Notes: generated by a model from the sequence alone, not told the origin. Shown: positions 17,084 through 26,819, counted from the first letter of the stretch. The stretch: 64,000 bases of DNA from a bacterium (GCA_021372515.1 JAJFUG010000039.1:6871-70870); one strand, 5' to 3'. Made by a program: numbers and translations.

Positions 17084-18442
17084 ATGAAAACCCTTATAAA
17101 TTTCCTCTGCGCCCTGCTGGTTTCAGCCTCTGTCTCACCACGTCCCGCCACTGCCTGGGACCGCGGCACAGTGGCCTACGAGGGCCCGCCGGGAGTGACT
17201 GTCACCCCGGTTATGCCGGATTCTATGCATTTGCTCAAATCCGGCGCGGCGGGTGTGCCCCTGCATCTCAGTGTCAGGAACGAGTTGGACCGCCCCCTGG
17301 TGGGAGCTTTGCTGTATGCCGGGATCACCGATTTCCAGGGGCATGGAAAGCAGGATTTCTCGCTGCTGCTGGATATCCCGGCCGGCGCAAGCCGTGAGCT
17401 GAGCTTTACGGCCGACAGCCTCAGCGGCTGCCCTGGGTTCTACGACGTGCGGGTGCTGGCTTTCGACCACGGGCGCGAGCTGGGCGGCACCGAGTTCACT
17501 TTCGGCCTGGATGTGGACTCCATCGACACGCCGCCCTACCCTCCGGCCGATTTCGACTCTTTCTGGCGGGCCACCCGGGATAGCCTGCGCGCCGCTCCGC
17601 TGGAGGCGAAAGTAGAGAAAGAGGACTCGCTCTGCACCGCCACTGCACAGGTCTTCCGGGTCAGCTACCGCAGCCTGCACGGGGTGACCGTGCACGGCTG
17701 GCTCACCCTGCCCGTGCAGGGGAAAGGGCCGTTCCCGGCCTTTCTGGTCCTGCCCGGCTACAGCAGCGGACGCATCCAGCCCCGGCCCGACCTGGCCGAG
17801 CTGGGCTGGGCCAGCCTGGCGCTTCAGGTGCGCGGCTACGGGGTGGACCGGAAAGAGTACCCGCCCGACAACAGCCGCTACATGACCATTGGGATCGACT
17901 CGCCGGAGACCTATGTCTACCGCGAGATAATCTGCCACTGCCTGCGCGGGCTGGACCTACTGGCCGCACGCCCGGAAGTGGACCCGCGCCGCCTGGGGGT
18001 GTTCGGGGGCAGCCAGGGCGGCGGGCTGTCGCTGCTCACCGCCGGGCTGGACAGCCGTGTGCGCCTGGTCTCGGCCGGGGTGCCGTTCCTGACAAATTTC
18101 CCGCTCTCCATGAGCATGACCGGTGCGCCCTACCGCGAGGTGGTCGAGTACATCCGTCAGCACCCCGAGCGCAGGGAGGCGGTGATGCGCACCCTGGCCT
18201 ACGTGGACGTCCTGAACGTGGCGGGGCGGATAACCGCGCCGGTGCTGGTCTCGGCCGGCCTTTTCGACCGCACCTGTCCGGCGCCCTCGATCTACGGGAT
18301 GTTCCTGCGCCTGGGCTCCAAGGACAAGACAATCCGCCTCTACCCCTACCTGGACCACCTGGAAGTGCACTCCAGCCACGCGCAGTTCGAGCATGACTGG
18401 CTGGTCCGCCACCTTTTCGCCGCAGAACAGGTAAAGAAGTAG
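17084..18442 (+). CDS. Exported acetyl xylan esterase / cephalosporin-C deacetylase-like hydrolase (CE7-type)
   Basis: Start 17084 opens a signal peptide (MKTLINFLCALLVSASVSP, cleavage after ATA). The 452-residue protein has an N-terminal Ig-like region (about 30-150), then an alpha/beta hydrolase of the AXE1/CE7 type. The nucleophile elbow is GGSQGG (Ser about 310), with candidate acid Asp about 395 (SAGLFDRTCP) and His about 425 (YLDHLEVH). These enzymes remove acetyl groups from plant polysaccharides or small esters. No strong ribosome site precedes the start. It stands next to a sugar kinase, consistent with carbohydrate use. Confidence 0.85.
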   Translation: MKTLINFLCALLVSASVSPRPATAWDRGTVAYEGPPGVTVTPVMPDSMHLLKSGAAGVPLHLSVRNELDRPLVGALLYAGITDFQGHGKQDFSLLLDIPAGASRELSFTADSLSGCPGFYDVRVLAFDHGRELGGTEFTFGLDVDSIDTPPYPPADFDSFWRATRDSLRAAPLEAKVEKEDSLCTATAQVFRVSYRSLHGVTVHGWLTLPVQGKGPFPAFLVLPGYSSGRIQPRPDLAELGWASLALQVRGYGVDRKEYPPDNSRYMTIGIDSPETYVYREIICHCLRGLDLLAARPEVDPRRLGVFGGSQGGGLSLLTAGLDSRVRLVSAGVPFLTNFPLSMSMTGAPYREVVEYIRQHPERREAVMRTLAYVDVLNVAGRITAPVLVSAGLFDRTCPAPSIYGMFLRLGSKDKTIRLYPYLDHLEVHSSHAQFEHDWLVRHLFAAEQVKK

Positions 18443-18651
18443 CAAGGAGGGTTGCCTGAGGCTGAACTTTAGTGCGTGAACGGATCAAATTCGTATAATG
18501 AAGCAGATGTCCGCCCTGGGATTACATTTCGCTTTTCCCGGCCGGACAGTATATTTCGGTAACCCGGCTTCACTCATGGATCGTTCGGACGAGTCGGCCC
18601 AGCCGGACAGCGACCCGGCAACCCCGGCCTGACACTTTTCGGAAGCGGATT

Positions 18652-20094
18652 ATGGACATATTGACTCTGGATTGCGGAACCACCCGGATAAAGGCCGGTC
18701 TTTTCGAGATCCCGGACAAAAGCCAACTGGCCGAGTCCGGTGCGGCCGCGCCGATCAAGGCGCCCCTGCGCCTGTGGGTCGACAAGTCGCGGACCCCGGA
18801 GGAGGAGCAGGAGGGCATTGTCACCAATTTCGACCGCAGCACCCTGGATGTCGATTCTTACCTGTCAAGGGTGCAGGATCTTATCAAGCGGATCGTGGAG
18901 GAGCTTGCCGGCGAGGGCGTGCGGATCGAATGCCTGTGCGTGACCGCCTGCTGCCCGGCCCTGGTGGCCCTGGACAGCCACATGCGGCCGCTGTACCCGG
19001 CCCTGACCCACCTTTTCCGGGGCAGCCAGGTGCAGGCCAAGGAGCTGACCGAGAAAATCGGCCGGGAGCGCTGGCTGGCCACCGCGGGCAACCTCCCCGC
19101 CCCGGGTGGCATCTCGCTGACCGCCCTGCAGTGGCTGGCCGCCAACCGTCCCCGCGTGGCGGCCGAGGCCGCCCACTGGGTGCATCTTCACGCCCTGATC
19201 CTCTACAGCCTGACCGGCAACCTGGTGACCGACCCGACCCAGGCCTCCTACACCGGCCTGTACGATGTGCCGAACGCCGGCGGCTGGCTGGATGAAAGCT
19301 GGCTGGAGCAATTCGGCATCAGTCGCGAGCAGTTGCCCGAGGTCCGTCCCTCCGACTCTTTCGCCGGGCGGCTCACGGTCGAGGCCGCGTCCGTGACCGG
19401 CCTGTGCGAGGGTATCCCGGTCGTGACCGGCGGGGCGGATGTCCCCACGGCCCTGACCGCGGCCGAGGAACTGCTTCCCGACTCGGCGCTCAACATGAGC
19501 GGCACCACCGAGATCGTGGCCGCCAGTTGCCAGGGGTTTCCCACGCCGGGAGGCGGTTTTCTGCTGCGGCCGCACATGGCGGCGGGACGCTGGGCCGTGG
19601 CCAAGATCAGCCCTATCGGGGGGCAGACCCTGATCTGGTTCTACGACCGGTTCTGCCGGGACATGTCGCCGGGACGGTTCTGGGACTGGGTGCTGCGGCT
19701 GGATGTGGAGGTGGAGCGCATGGTGGAGGACCAGATGGTGGCTGAGGAGCCGGGCGAGGTGGTGGAGTTCGCCCCGTTCCTGTTCGGCTCCCGGCATGAT
19801 CTGTCGCCGCTGCGGGCCTCGTTCACCGGCCTGACCGCGGACACCACGCGCGAGGACATGCTCTGCGCGGTGTTGGCCTCTTACAGAAAATGGCTGCACG
19901 ACGCCTCGCAGGAGGTGGCGGCTGTGGTGGGACGGCCCCTGTACCGGGTAGTCACCTCGGGCGGCTACGATATCAGCTCCTTGGGGTTCCACCGGCGGGC
20001 GGCGTTCAACCGCTCTTCTCTCACCCCCATCGAGGCCGCGGTGCTGCGCGGGGCGGCTATCCTGGCCGCCCGGGCCCTGGAAAAGGAAAGCTGA
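18652..20094 (+). CDS. FGGY-family carbohydrate kinase
   Basis: The 480-residue protein begins with the phosphate-1 motif of the actin/hexokinase fold (MDILTLDCGTTRIKAGLFE) and continues with FGGY landmarks: TGGADVPTALTA, LNMSGTTEIVAAS and a C-terminal VVTSGGYDIS. Length and motifs fit gluconokinase, xylulokinase and fuculokinase relatives that phosphorylate sugars with ATP in the cytoplasm. The substrate cannot be fixed from sequence alone. A TATAAT hexamer at 18494-18499 may be part of its promoter, but no good -35 box accompanies it. Confidence 0.9.
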   Translation: MDILTLDCGTTRIKAGLFEIPDKSQLAESGAAAPIKAPLRLWVDKSRTPEEEQEGIVTNFDRSTLDVDSYLSRVQDLIKRIVEELAGEGVRIECLCVTACCPALVALDSHMRPLYPALTHLFRGSQVQAKELTEKIGRERWLATAGNLPAPGGISLTALQWLAANRPRVAAEAAHWVHLHALILYSLTGNLVTDPTQASYTGLYDVPNAGGWLDESWLEQFGISREQLPEVRPSDSFAGRLTVEAASVTGLCEGIPVVTGGADVPTALTAAEELLPDSALNMSGTTEIVAASCQGFPTPGGGFLLRPHMAAGRWAVAKISPIGGQTLIWFYDRFCRDMSPGRFWDWVLRLDVEVERMVEDQMVAEEPGEVVEFAPFLFGSRHDLSPLRASFTGLTADTTREDMLCAVLASYRKWLHDASQEVAAVVGRPLYRVVTSGGYDISSLGFHRRAAFNRSSLTPIEAAVLRGAAILAARALEKES

Positions 20095-20104
20095 CCGCTC
20101 CGGC

Positions 20105-21085
20105 TCAGACCCCGAAGACCCAGGACGGCAGCTCCATGCGCGCGCCCTTGGCCGGGTCAACGATCTGGGTTATTTTCAGCTCGCCCAGCACGTTGACCAG
20201 TTGACGGGCCACTTCCTCCTCCCGGCCAGTGACCTGGCGCAACAGGGCCACCATGTCATCCGTGGCCTGCCAGGCCGCCTCGTTAAGGTCGACATGCGCC
20301 CCCAGGGTGGCCACCATCTCCTGGCGCAGGATCACCGGCCGCTCGGAAAGCCGTTGCGGCAGCTTGCGGAAACGGCAGAGCGTGCGGGTGTCGGTCTCGA
20401 TGCCCTGGCCGCGGATTTCGCCGTCCCCCTGCGCCGCGTGCCCGTCCCCTACCCCCAGCAGCGCCCCCTCAACCTGCGCGTTCAGCACCAGGGTGCTCCC
20501 GGCGCGCACCTCACGGCAGTCCATGTTGCCGCCGCAGTCGCCCGGCGTGGCGGTGTCCATTTCGCCCGCGGCCGGGGCCACGCCCACCACGCCCAGCATG
20601 GGCCAGAGCGGAAGGTGCAGGCCAGGCTCCAGCACCAGGTAGCCGCCCTGGATTTCGTAGACCTTGCCCCCGCTGTAGCCCCAGTCGCCCACCCGGAGGT
20701 CCAGGATGTCCATGGCCAGCGCGTCGCCCGGTCCGATGCCCTCAATGAACACGGGCCCGGTGGCCGGATTGGTCTTGTCCCCGGGCTGGGACTTGAGAAA
20801 CTGCCCCTCCCGGGTGACCAGGCCCGGCATGCCGTGGCTGGCCTCGATCAGCACAAGCTCTCCCAGGGCCACGCGGTAGGCCGGCGTGAGTCCCGCCTTG
20901 AACACGGTGAAACTGTTGTCCTGGCCCAACACGCGCACACCGCTCAGGTTGTCGCCGGCAAAGGTGCGGGCCTGGCCCAGGCCGGAGAAAACGCCGCCTG
21001 AGGCTTGCTGCCCGGCTGTCAGGGCCAGCGAGGGCAGCACGGCGGCACCAAAACCGAAGCAGCCGAAAAATGTGGCACGGTCCAT
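20105..21085 (-). CDS. Acetamidase/formamidase-family protein with export signal
   Basis: The 326-residue protein has the FmdA/AmdA fold signature GDGHAAQGDGEI and a GIGPGDALAMDILD segment, as in acetamidase/formamidase enzymes that hydrolyse short amides to ammonia. Unlike typical cytoplasmic members, it begins with a hydrophobic leader (about 1-25), so it may be periplasmic. GGGGGAGG precedes the start. It lies 63 bases after the DUF5107/TPR gene on the same strand and may be co-transcribed with it. It converges with the FGGY kinase, leaving only 10 bases between stops. Confidence 0.85.
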   Translation of the reverse strand: MDRATFFGCFGFGAAVLPSLALTAGQQASGGVFSGLGQARTFAGDNLSGVRVLGQDNSFTVFKAGLTPAYRVALGELVLIEASHGMPGLVTREGQFLKSQPGDKTNPATGPVFIEGIGPGDALAMDILDLRVGDWGYSGGKVYEIQGGYLVLEPGLHLPLWPMLGVVGVAPAAGEMDTATPGDCGGNMDCREVRAGSTLVLNAQVEGALLGVGDGHAAQGDGEIRGQGIETDTRTLCRFRKLPQRLSERPVILRQEMVATLGAHVDLNEAAWQATDDMVALLRQVTGREEEVARQLVNVLGELKITQIVDPAKGARMELPSWVFGV

Positions 21086-21148
21086 TGCATACCTCCCCCG
21101 GTCATGAATGAGACATAGCTGTTGGTTCCCGTTTCCACCGGGAACGCT

Positions 21149-24100
21149 TCAATTGCCTTTCAGCGGGTCGATCACATCGCCGCGCAGCTCCAGGCGTGGG
21201 CCGAGCAGGGTCGGGTCGATGGCGATGGCCTTGTCGAACATTTCATGCGCCTGGGAAGCCCGGCCCTCGCTCTTCAGGGCCAGGCCCACCAGATAGTGCG
21301 CCTCGGCCTGGAAATAGCGGTTCTTCTTGTCCAGCTCGCCGGCGGCGAAAGTCTGCATCGAGCCGAGCAGACGGTCGGCGTCATCTTTCTGCCCCAGTTC
21401 GCGCAGGGCCGGGATTATGAAAAAATTCTCGCTGTTGTAGCTGTCGCGGTCGCCCTTGAGCGATTCCCAGCCGGAAACAGCCTTCCTGTACTCTTCCTGC
21501 GCCTGGGCGCTCTGACCCAGAGCGGCCAGGGTGCGGCCAAGGTAATAGTGCACCCGCGGGGCGTTCTGGTACTGGAAATCATCCGCCCCCAGCGAGCTGG
21601 GCGGGTAGAGCGCCCGCTCGAACTCGGACTTCGCGGCGGCGTAGCCGCCCCGCTGGAACGCCTGGGCGCCCACGGCGTAGCGCAGGAAACGGTACTTGTC
21701 GCGCAGGCTGTAGTCACGGTGGCGCTGCTCGAACACGTGGTGCTGGATCAGGCTGTCGGCGACCGAGTAATGCCCGGCCACCAGGTGCGCGGTGAGAAGC
21801 CCCTCCACCAGGTAATCATCCTCCGGTGAGCGCTGGATCGCCCGTTCGAGCAGGGCGAGCTGACGGTCGAAGGCGCCCTCGCGCGAGTAGAGCAGGCTCA
21901 GGTCGGCGAAGGTGCGGGTATGCTCGGGGTTCAGGCGGATCGCGGCCTCGAGCTGCCCGGCGGCGGCCTCCATCCCGCGGCCCTGCTCGGCCAGGGCCAG
22001 GCCCAGGCTGCGCCGCAGGCTGAAATCATCCGGGGCCAGTTCCACCGCGGCCTGCCACTGGGCTATCGCCTCATCCGGACAGCGCAGGAAATACTGCAGG
22101 CAGCCTAACAGGTAGCGCGCTGTCACGTCCGAGGGGTTGTACACGATCGCCTCGGCCAGGGCCTCGCGGCTTTCGCGGCGGAACGGGAATCGGTCTACAT
22201 TGCCGCGGCTTTCACTCCCCTTGCGGCAGGCGTCCCCGGCCTCGGAGTCCCGCCCCAGACGGCGCAGGCAGAGGGCCTTAGTGTACCAGAATATGGCCGG
22301 GGCGCCGTAGGGGTCGTGGTTGACGCGCTCGGTGATCTCCAGCACCGCCAGGGCCTCGCTCCAGCGGTAGAGGTCGCGGTAGACCGAGGCCAGCTCCAGC
22401 GATTCCTGGCTCTGGCCGCCCAGCAGCGAGTCCAGGGCGGCGCGGTCCGCCTGCTCCCCGCCCAGGAAAGCCCGCTCGGCCAGGGCCCAGCGGTCGGTGG
22501 GGTCGAGGCGGAGTGCGTCGTCGAGCTGCTCCCGGGCCTGGTCGTTCAGTCCGCTCAGACGGCAGGTCAGGGCCAGCAGGTCGCGGGCGTAGAGGTGTGT
22601 GCCGTTGGCGGCGACAGCCTGTTCCAGGTGCGCGCGTGCCTCATCCAGCCCGCCCCGGCGGAAAGCGATCTGGCCCAGGCTGTACTCGCGCTGGGCGTAC
22701 AGCCCGGCCGTGGGCGGGATGAAATAGAGGTTGCGCTCGGCCTTGGCGCTGTCGGCCGCGGCGAGCTGGGCCCGGGACAGATAGTAGTAGGCCTCCTGGT
22801 TGTAGGGATCGCGGTCCACCACCGCGCTCAAGTGCACCACCGCGCTGTCCAGATTCTCCTGGTCCAGGTGCCAGAGCCCCAGGCCCAGGTGCGCCCGCGA
22901 GTAGCCGGGGTCGCGCTCCAGGGCCGCGCGCAACAGCGCGGCGCCGGTCTCGGCGTGCATCTCCTCGATCCGGGTCTCGGCCTCCAGGACCAGTTCCTCC
23001 GCGCTCATCTGATCCGGGGTCTTGCGTGTCTTCTCCAACTGGCTGGTAAATGGCGTGTACTCACAGTGGCCGGGGTCACGGTCCGGGCGGCGGTAGTCCA
23101 GCACCACGGCGCCGTCGCCGCCGGTCACCCGCACGCGCATCCCGCACAGGGCGGCGCTGTCCGCGGCCAGATTTTTCAGCTCCTTGACGAACGGCTTACC
23201 CGGGGCCAGGTCGGCCGGGCCCTCGAACAGGACACGCTCACCGCCCGCTCCGGCCACGCTCAGGCTGACCCGCGCGCCCGCGAGCACCCGGTTGGGCGAC
23301 AGCCCCAGCCGCACCGAGGATTTCCTGCCTTTCGGGTCGGCGCTCACTGTCAGGTTCAGCGCCAGGTCGGCCGTGGTGGTGGTGAGCCCCCCGATCCCGG
23401 CCACCGGGAACCAGCATTCGGTCCAGCCCTCGTGGGTGTGGGGCGCCAGCCACTCGTAATGGCCGTCCCATACGTTGCGCCCGCTCTGTATCTCGATATA
23501 GGGGCCGGCCTTGTCCGTGTAGCCGTGCTCGATGGACTCGGCGCGGCGGCTGTTACCCCAGGTCCAGGTTTTCATGCCCTGGGTGATCCGGCGGTCGGCA
23601 TAGCGGAACGTACCGTAGTCCAGGTTATAGTCGTAAGCCCCCAGGAAATTGTCGTAGATGTCGATGCCGAACACGCCCAGCATGTGCTTGTTGTTCTTGA
23701 ACCAGGAGTAGTCCACCCCGTTGTAGTAGGGCCAGTCGGCTACCTCGCTGGTGGTGTGGCCGATGGTGCGGCCCATCGGGTAGACGAAGCGCGTATTCTG
23801 CGTGGCCGGCACCCCGGCGTTGACCCAGAGCATGTAGGGCTGACGGTCGTCGCGGCAGTTGTAGAGGCCCACGGTGAGCTGCAGGGCCGCAAGGCCCGGA
23901 CTCAGGGTGAGGATATAGTCCAGCTTCATCCTGAAATAGGGGTCCATCGAGCTGAGGACCAGCGACGCGCTGCCGTCCGGGTTGCCCCGCACCCGGCTGA
24001 ACCAGTACGGCTCGCCGTCCACGGTGAGCATGTGGTGGTCGTGCGGCCCGGTGATCTCGATGTCCCCCACCGGCCAGGCATGCTTGGGATTTACCCCCGA

Positions 24101-24484
24101 GAACTTGAGCACGTCGTTGCGGTAGAACACCTCGCGGCCGTGCACCTTGTCGTAGAGCGAGTAGACCCGCCCGCCGAAATCCGGGACCACGGTCAGCCGC
24201 AGGTACTCGTTCTCCAGGAAAACGGCGTCGTACTTGCGCGGCGCGGGAGTCTCGCTCTTGTAGGGCCGCATGAAAGGCGGCAGAGGGTATTCGCCCTCCA
24301 GGGTGGAGTTGGCAAACAGGGTCGGCTCCAGCTCGCGGCCCGAGAACTCGTAGCTCGCCAGCTCCACCTGTCCCCGGTAGACCTTGACCGCCCCAGCGGG
24401 TGGCGCCTGGGCCGCAGCCGCACCAACTCCCACCAGTATCGTCAGCCCGATCAATATGTTGACAACGCGCCTCGACCGTATCAC
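21149..24484 (-). CDS. Large secreted DUF5107 and tetratricopeptide-repeat protein
   Basis: The 1111-residue protein starts at GTG after GGAGATAAG with a signal peptide (about 1-25, ending AAAQA). Residues about 60-400 match the DUF5107 type: NEYLRLTVVPDFGGRVYSLYD, then aromatic-rich strands and NPKHAWPVGDIEITGPHDHH. That fold resembles galactose-mutarotase/glycosidase-associated beta-sandwich domains. A short beta domain follows (about 400-480). From about 510 to 1090 there are about a dozen TPR-like helix pairs (PYNQEAYYYLSRAQLAAAD, PTDRWALAERAFL). DUF5107-TPR fusions occur in Bacteroidota-like and related phyla near carbohydrate genes. Its enzymatic role, if any, is unknown. Confidence 0.82.
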   Translation of the reverse strand: MIRSRRVVNILIGLTILVGVGAAAAQAPPAGAVKVYRGQVELASYEFSGRELEPTLFANSTLEGEYPLPPFMRPYKSETPAPRKYDAVFLENEYLRLTVVPDFGGRVYSLYDKVHGREVFYRNDVLKFSGVNPKHAWPVGDIEITGPHDHHMLTVDGEPYWFSRVRGNPDGSASLVLSSMDPYFRMKLDYILTLSPGLAALQLTVGLYNCRDDRQPYMLWVNAGVPATQNTRFVYPMGRTIGHTTSEVADWPYYNGVDYSWFKNNKHMLGVFGIDIYDNFLGAYDYNLDYGTFRYADRRITQGMKTWTWGNSRRAESIEHGYTDKAGPYIEIQSGRNVWDGHYEWLAPHTHEGWTECWFPVAGIGGLTTTTADLALNLTVSADPKGRKSSVRLGLSPNRVLAGARVSLSVAGAGGERVLFEGPADLAPGKPFVKELKNLAADSAALCGMRVRVTGGDGAVVLDYRRPDRDPGHCEYTPFTSQLEKTRKTPDQMSAEELVLEAETRIEEMHAETGAALLRAALERDPGYSRAHLGLGLWHLDQENLDSAVVHLSAVVDRDPYNQEAYYYLSRAQLAAADSAKAERNLYFIPPTAGLYAQREYSLGQIAFRRGGLDEARAHLEQAVAANGTHLYARDLLALTCRLSGLNDQAREQLDDALRLDPTDRWALAERAFLGGEQADRAALDSLLGGQSQESLELASVYRDLYRWSEALAVLEITERVNHDPYGAPAIFWYTKALCLRRLGRDSEAGDACRKGSESRGNVDRFPFRRESREALAEAIVYNPSDVTARYLLGCLQYFLRCPDEAIAQWQAAVELAPDDFSLRRSLGLALAEQGRGMEAAAGQLEAAIRLNPEHTRTFADLSLLYSREGAFDRQLALLERAIQRSPEDDYLVEGLLTAHLVAGHYSVADSLIQHHVFEQRHRDYSLRDKYRFLRYAVGAQAFQRGGYAAAKSEFERALYPPSSLGADDFQYQNAPRVHYYLGRTLAALGQSAQAQEEYRKAVSGWESLKGDRDSYNSENFFIIPALRELGQKDDADRLLGSMQTFAAGELDKKNRYFQAEAHYLVGLALKSEGRASQAHEMFDKAIAIDPTLLGPRLELRGDVIDPLKGN

Positions 24485-24611
24485 CTTATCTCCAGTGTTG
24501 TTATGTTTGCCGGACTGCTGAGGACAGGGATTAATTCATCAGGGAAAACCAATCTACGGGCAAGGGACTTTCTTTTCAAGTTTCTTGGGACCGGATGCGC
24601 GGGGAGAGAAA

Positions 24612-25193
24612 ATGGCGCAGAGAGTGAGCCTGCTTAGCTTGGAGAATCCGCTGGGGCGTTTTATCCTGGCCGCCACCGGGCAGGGGCTGTGCCGGGTGCA
24701 CCGGATCGCGGAGGGAGCGGAGGAGGAAGAAACACGCCTGCGGGTGCTCAAAGACCTGGAGCACCGTTTCGGCGAGGTCGAGATAATACCCGAAACGGCG
24801 GACCTGGACCCCGCGGCCCGTTACCTGGAGAGTTTCAGCCGCGACCCGCGCGCGGCCGGGCGCTACGGGGGCCGGCTGGACCCCGGCGGCACCGCGTTCC
24901 AGCGGCGGGTCTGGGATCTTCTGATCGAAATACCGGCAGGCAAGACCCGCGGCTACGGCGAACTGGCCGCCCTGGCCGGCTCACCGGGCGGGGCGCGGGC
25001 CGCCGGGGCGGCCTGCGGGGCCAACCCACTGATAATAGTAATCCCCTGCCACCGCGCCATCGGCGCGGACCGCAGCCTGACCGGGTTTGGCGGCGGTCTG
25101 GAGCTCAAGCGCCGTCTGCTGGCAGCCGAGGGAGCACTCCCCGCGGAAACGCAACCCAGCCTGTCACCCCTGTTCGAGAATCCGGGCGCCTGA
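24612..25193 (+). CDS. ogt: Methylated-DNA-[protein]-cysteine S-methyltransferase
   Basis: Start 24612 follows GGGAGAGAAA; an upstream TTG lacks a ribosome site. The 193-residue protein carries the alkyl-acceptor motif IPCHR (Cys about 146) and a helix-turn-helix with an arginine finger before it (RGYGELAALAG, then the Ala/Gly-rich stretch). The C-terminal LTGFGGGLELKRRLLAAEG matches the lid of Ogt/AGT proteins. It repairs O6-alkylguanine by transferring the alkyl group to its own Cys. The N-terminal half is less conserved, as usual. It stands alone between unrelated genes. Confidence 0.93.
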   Translation: MAQRVSLLSLENPLGRFILAATGQGLCRVHRIAEGAEEEETRLRVLKDLEHRFGEVEIIPETADLDPAARYLESFSRDPRAAGRYGGRLDPGGTAFQRRVWDLLIEIPAGKTRGYGELAALAGSPGGARAAGAACGANPLIIVIPCHRAIGADRSLTGFGGGLELKRRLLAAEGALPAETQPSLSPLFENPGA

Positions 25194-25201
25194 GGCTGCC
25201 T

Positions 25202-25471
25202 TCAATCCTCCCGGGCGGCTGTGTCCCGGTCGGCTCGCGGTTTTCCCGGACCGCGCTGCCGGAGGGGTTCTGTCCCCAGCCCCGGCTCCTTTTCCACCAT
25301 CGGCAGGCTGTCCGCGCGCACGACCAGCCGCGCCCCGAACCGACCGGCCACGATGCCGTGACGGCCTTCCTCGACCCAGCGGCGGAGGGTGGATTTGGAA
25401 ACCGGCACCGGCATGCGCGCCACTGCCTCACGGATGGTTATCCACTCCCGGTTGTCCCTGGCGAACCCCAT
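25202..25471 (-). CDS. Small helix-turn-helix (excisionase/MerR-like) DNA-binding protein
   Basis: Start 25471 is preferred because AGGAGG lies just before it; an ATG at 25501 would place that ribosome site inside the gene. The 89-residue product has a winged-helix-like segment (REWITIREAVARMPVPVSKS followed by LRRWVEEGR), typical of HTH_17/excisionase-like proteins. A strand region (GARLVVRADSLP) and a charged tail follow. Together with the two CI-like genes next to it, this forms a group of three small DNA-binding proteins with no phage structural genes nearby. Confidence 0.72.
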   Translation of the reverse strand: MGFARDNREWITIREAVARMPVPVSKSTLRRWVEEGRHGIVAGRFGARLVVRADSLPMVEKEPGLGTEPLRQRGPGKPRADRDTAARED

Positions 25472-25499
25472 GGCTCCTCCTGTGAAATTCTGAGACACC

Positions 25500-25701
25500 A
25501 TCTGCTTCGAATGCGTTTACTTGACTTTTCCGCCACAATGCTTTAAAGTTGCTCAAGAACGTATTTTTTAACATTCCTGACAATTCGTGCGCAAGTAATG
25601 AATATGCAGCAGACTTATTATTTATTAATAAATTTCTTATTGGATTTTATCTTATAATATGGCGTTCGATTTGTCAATTATTTTAACACACTGGATACGC
25701 C
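25500..25701 (+). promoter_or_regulatory. AT-rich promoter/operator region before the CI-like gene
   Basis: About 200 bases are strikingly AT-rich against the GC-rich background. A perfect 14-bp palindrome (ATTTATTAATAAAT, 25620-25633) lies 20 bases before a perfect -10 hexamer TATAAT (25653-25658), roughly where a -35 box would be. The -35 itself is poor, suggesting activation, or operator control by a CI-like protein. The start codon of the next gene is at 25702. Confidence 0.55.
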
Positions 25702-26814
25702 ATGACACCACGCCCGAGACTTGCAGAACCTGTCCCCTCCCGCGGAGGGGAGATCGAACAGCGTTTCGCCTGGCTCCTGGACCGCATGCGCGACCGCTAT
25801 CTGGCCGGTGGGTATGAGCTGGACGATGTCCACCTGGCCCAGATACTGGGCGTGCATCCCGGTGTGCTGCGCAAGGGGAAATTCTCCAGTGTCTCGCCCT
25901 CGCTGGCCCAGGCCGCGGCCGAGGCCTGGGATGTCGACCTGAACTGGCTTCTGCTGGGGCGGGGCCGCGAACCCTCTGCGCAAGGGCCCCTTTCCGGCCT
26001 GGAGCAGATACCGCGCGAGACCCGCGTTGCCCGCGGGCGCTGGAGCGATGCCGAGGTGCGCCGTCTGATGCGCGAAAAGGGGCTGAGCCAGAAAGACCTG
26101 GCCGCGCGCCTGGGCATTCCGCAGGCCCGGGCCGGGGCCCTGGCCCGCGGCCAATTGCGCGACCCCGACCTGCGTGAAAGCCTGGCCGGAATACTCGGCG
26201 TCCCGGTGGAGCATCTGTTCCTGGTCACCGGGAATAACCCGCCCGAGGAAACGGCGCTCGAAACCGCTGACACCGGAGGGCTCTACAGCCTGAGCGCGGT
26301 GCGGGGCGCGCTGAGCCGCATCCTGGACGAGCACCTGGAGGCCGCACTCGGAAGCGGCGGCCGGACAGAACATACCCTCGAGTTTGTCCCGGACGGGATC
26401 AGCCTGGCCGTCCCGCCGCCCGCGCCCAGCCTGTCCGAGCTGGACCGTCTGCGCTACGAGCGCAACCGCGAGGTCCTGGAGCGTTGGAGCCGCAGCCGCG
26501 GGGCGTTCAGTGTGCCGGCGGAGGTGGCGGGACGGTTCTGCCGGGAGGTGTCGGGTTTCTACGAGGGCGGCCGCGTGGATGACGTGGGCCACATCCTGCG
26601 CGACTACATCAGCGAGGCGGACCAGGCCGGCGGTCAGGCCGGCAAAGCCGATCCGGCCCGGCTGCAGCTTCAGGACAACGTGCTGATAGTCGGAGGGACG
26701 CAGATTGAGGTGGATGACCCCGAGTTGCTGGCCCGTATCCCGGAATACCTCAACACGCGCACCGGCCGTCTGCGCCTCCTGGAATGGCTGCGCAGCAACG
26801 TGGGCGGCCGCTGA
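25702..26814 (+). CDS. Double helix-turn-helix protein, CI-repressor-like
   Basis: The 370-residue protein has two DNA-binding domains. The first (about 18-85) resembles phage CI repressor N-termini: LAQILGVHPGVLRKGKFSSV, ending DVDLNWLLLGRG. The second (about 105-165) is a Cro/CI-type HTH: MREKGLSQKDLAARLGIPQA. The remaining 200 residues are helical, Arg/Glu-rich and match no peptidase or ligand-binding domain that I recognise, so it is not a LexA-type self-cleaving repressor. It converges on a second CI-like gene with 5 bases between stops. Function is unknown; a host-adopted or mobile-element regulator is plausible. Confidence 0.7.
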   Translation: MTPRPRLAEPVPSRGGEIEQRFAWLLDRMRDRYLAGGYELDDVHLAQILGVHPGVLRKGKFSSVSPSLAQAAAEAWDVDLNWLLLGRGREPSAQGPLSGLEQIPRETRVARGRWSDAEVRRLMREKGLSQKDLAARLGIPQARAGALARGQLRDPDLRESLAGILGVPVEHLFLVTGNNPPEETALETADTGGLYSLSAVRGALSRILDEHLEAALGSGGRTEHTLEFVPDGISLAVPPPAPSLSELDRLRYERNREVLERWSRSRGAFSVPAEVAGRFCREVSGFYEGGRVDDVGHILRDYISEADQAGGQAGKADPARLQLQDNVLIVGGTQIEVDDPELLARIPEYLNTRTGRLRLLEWLRSNVGGR

Positions 26815-26819
26815 ACGGC

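Noticed and set aside
22316-24637. Long open frame on the + strand opposite the DUF5107/TPR gene (773 codons)
   Set aside because: It is antisense to a clearly coding gene. Its composition (His/Gln/Val/Gly-rich, no domains) is typical of a shadow frame in GC-rich DNA.
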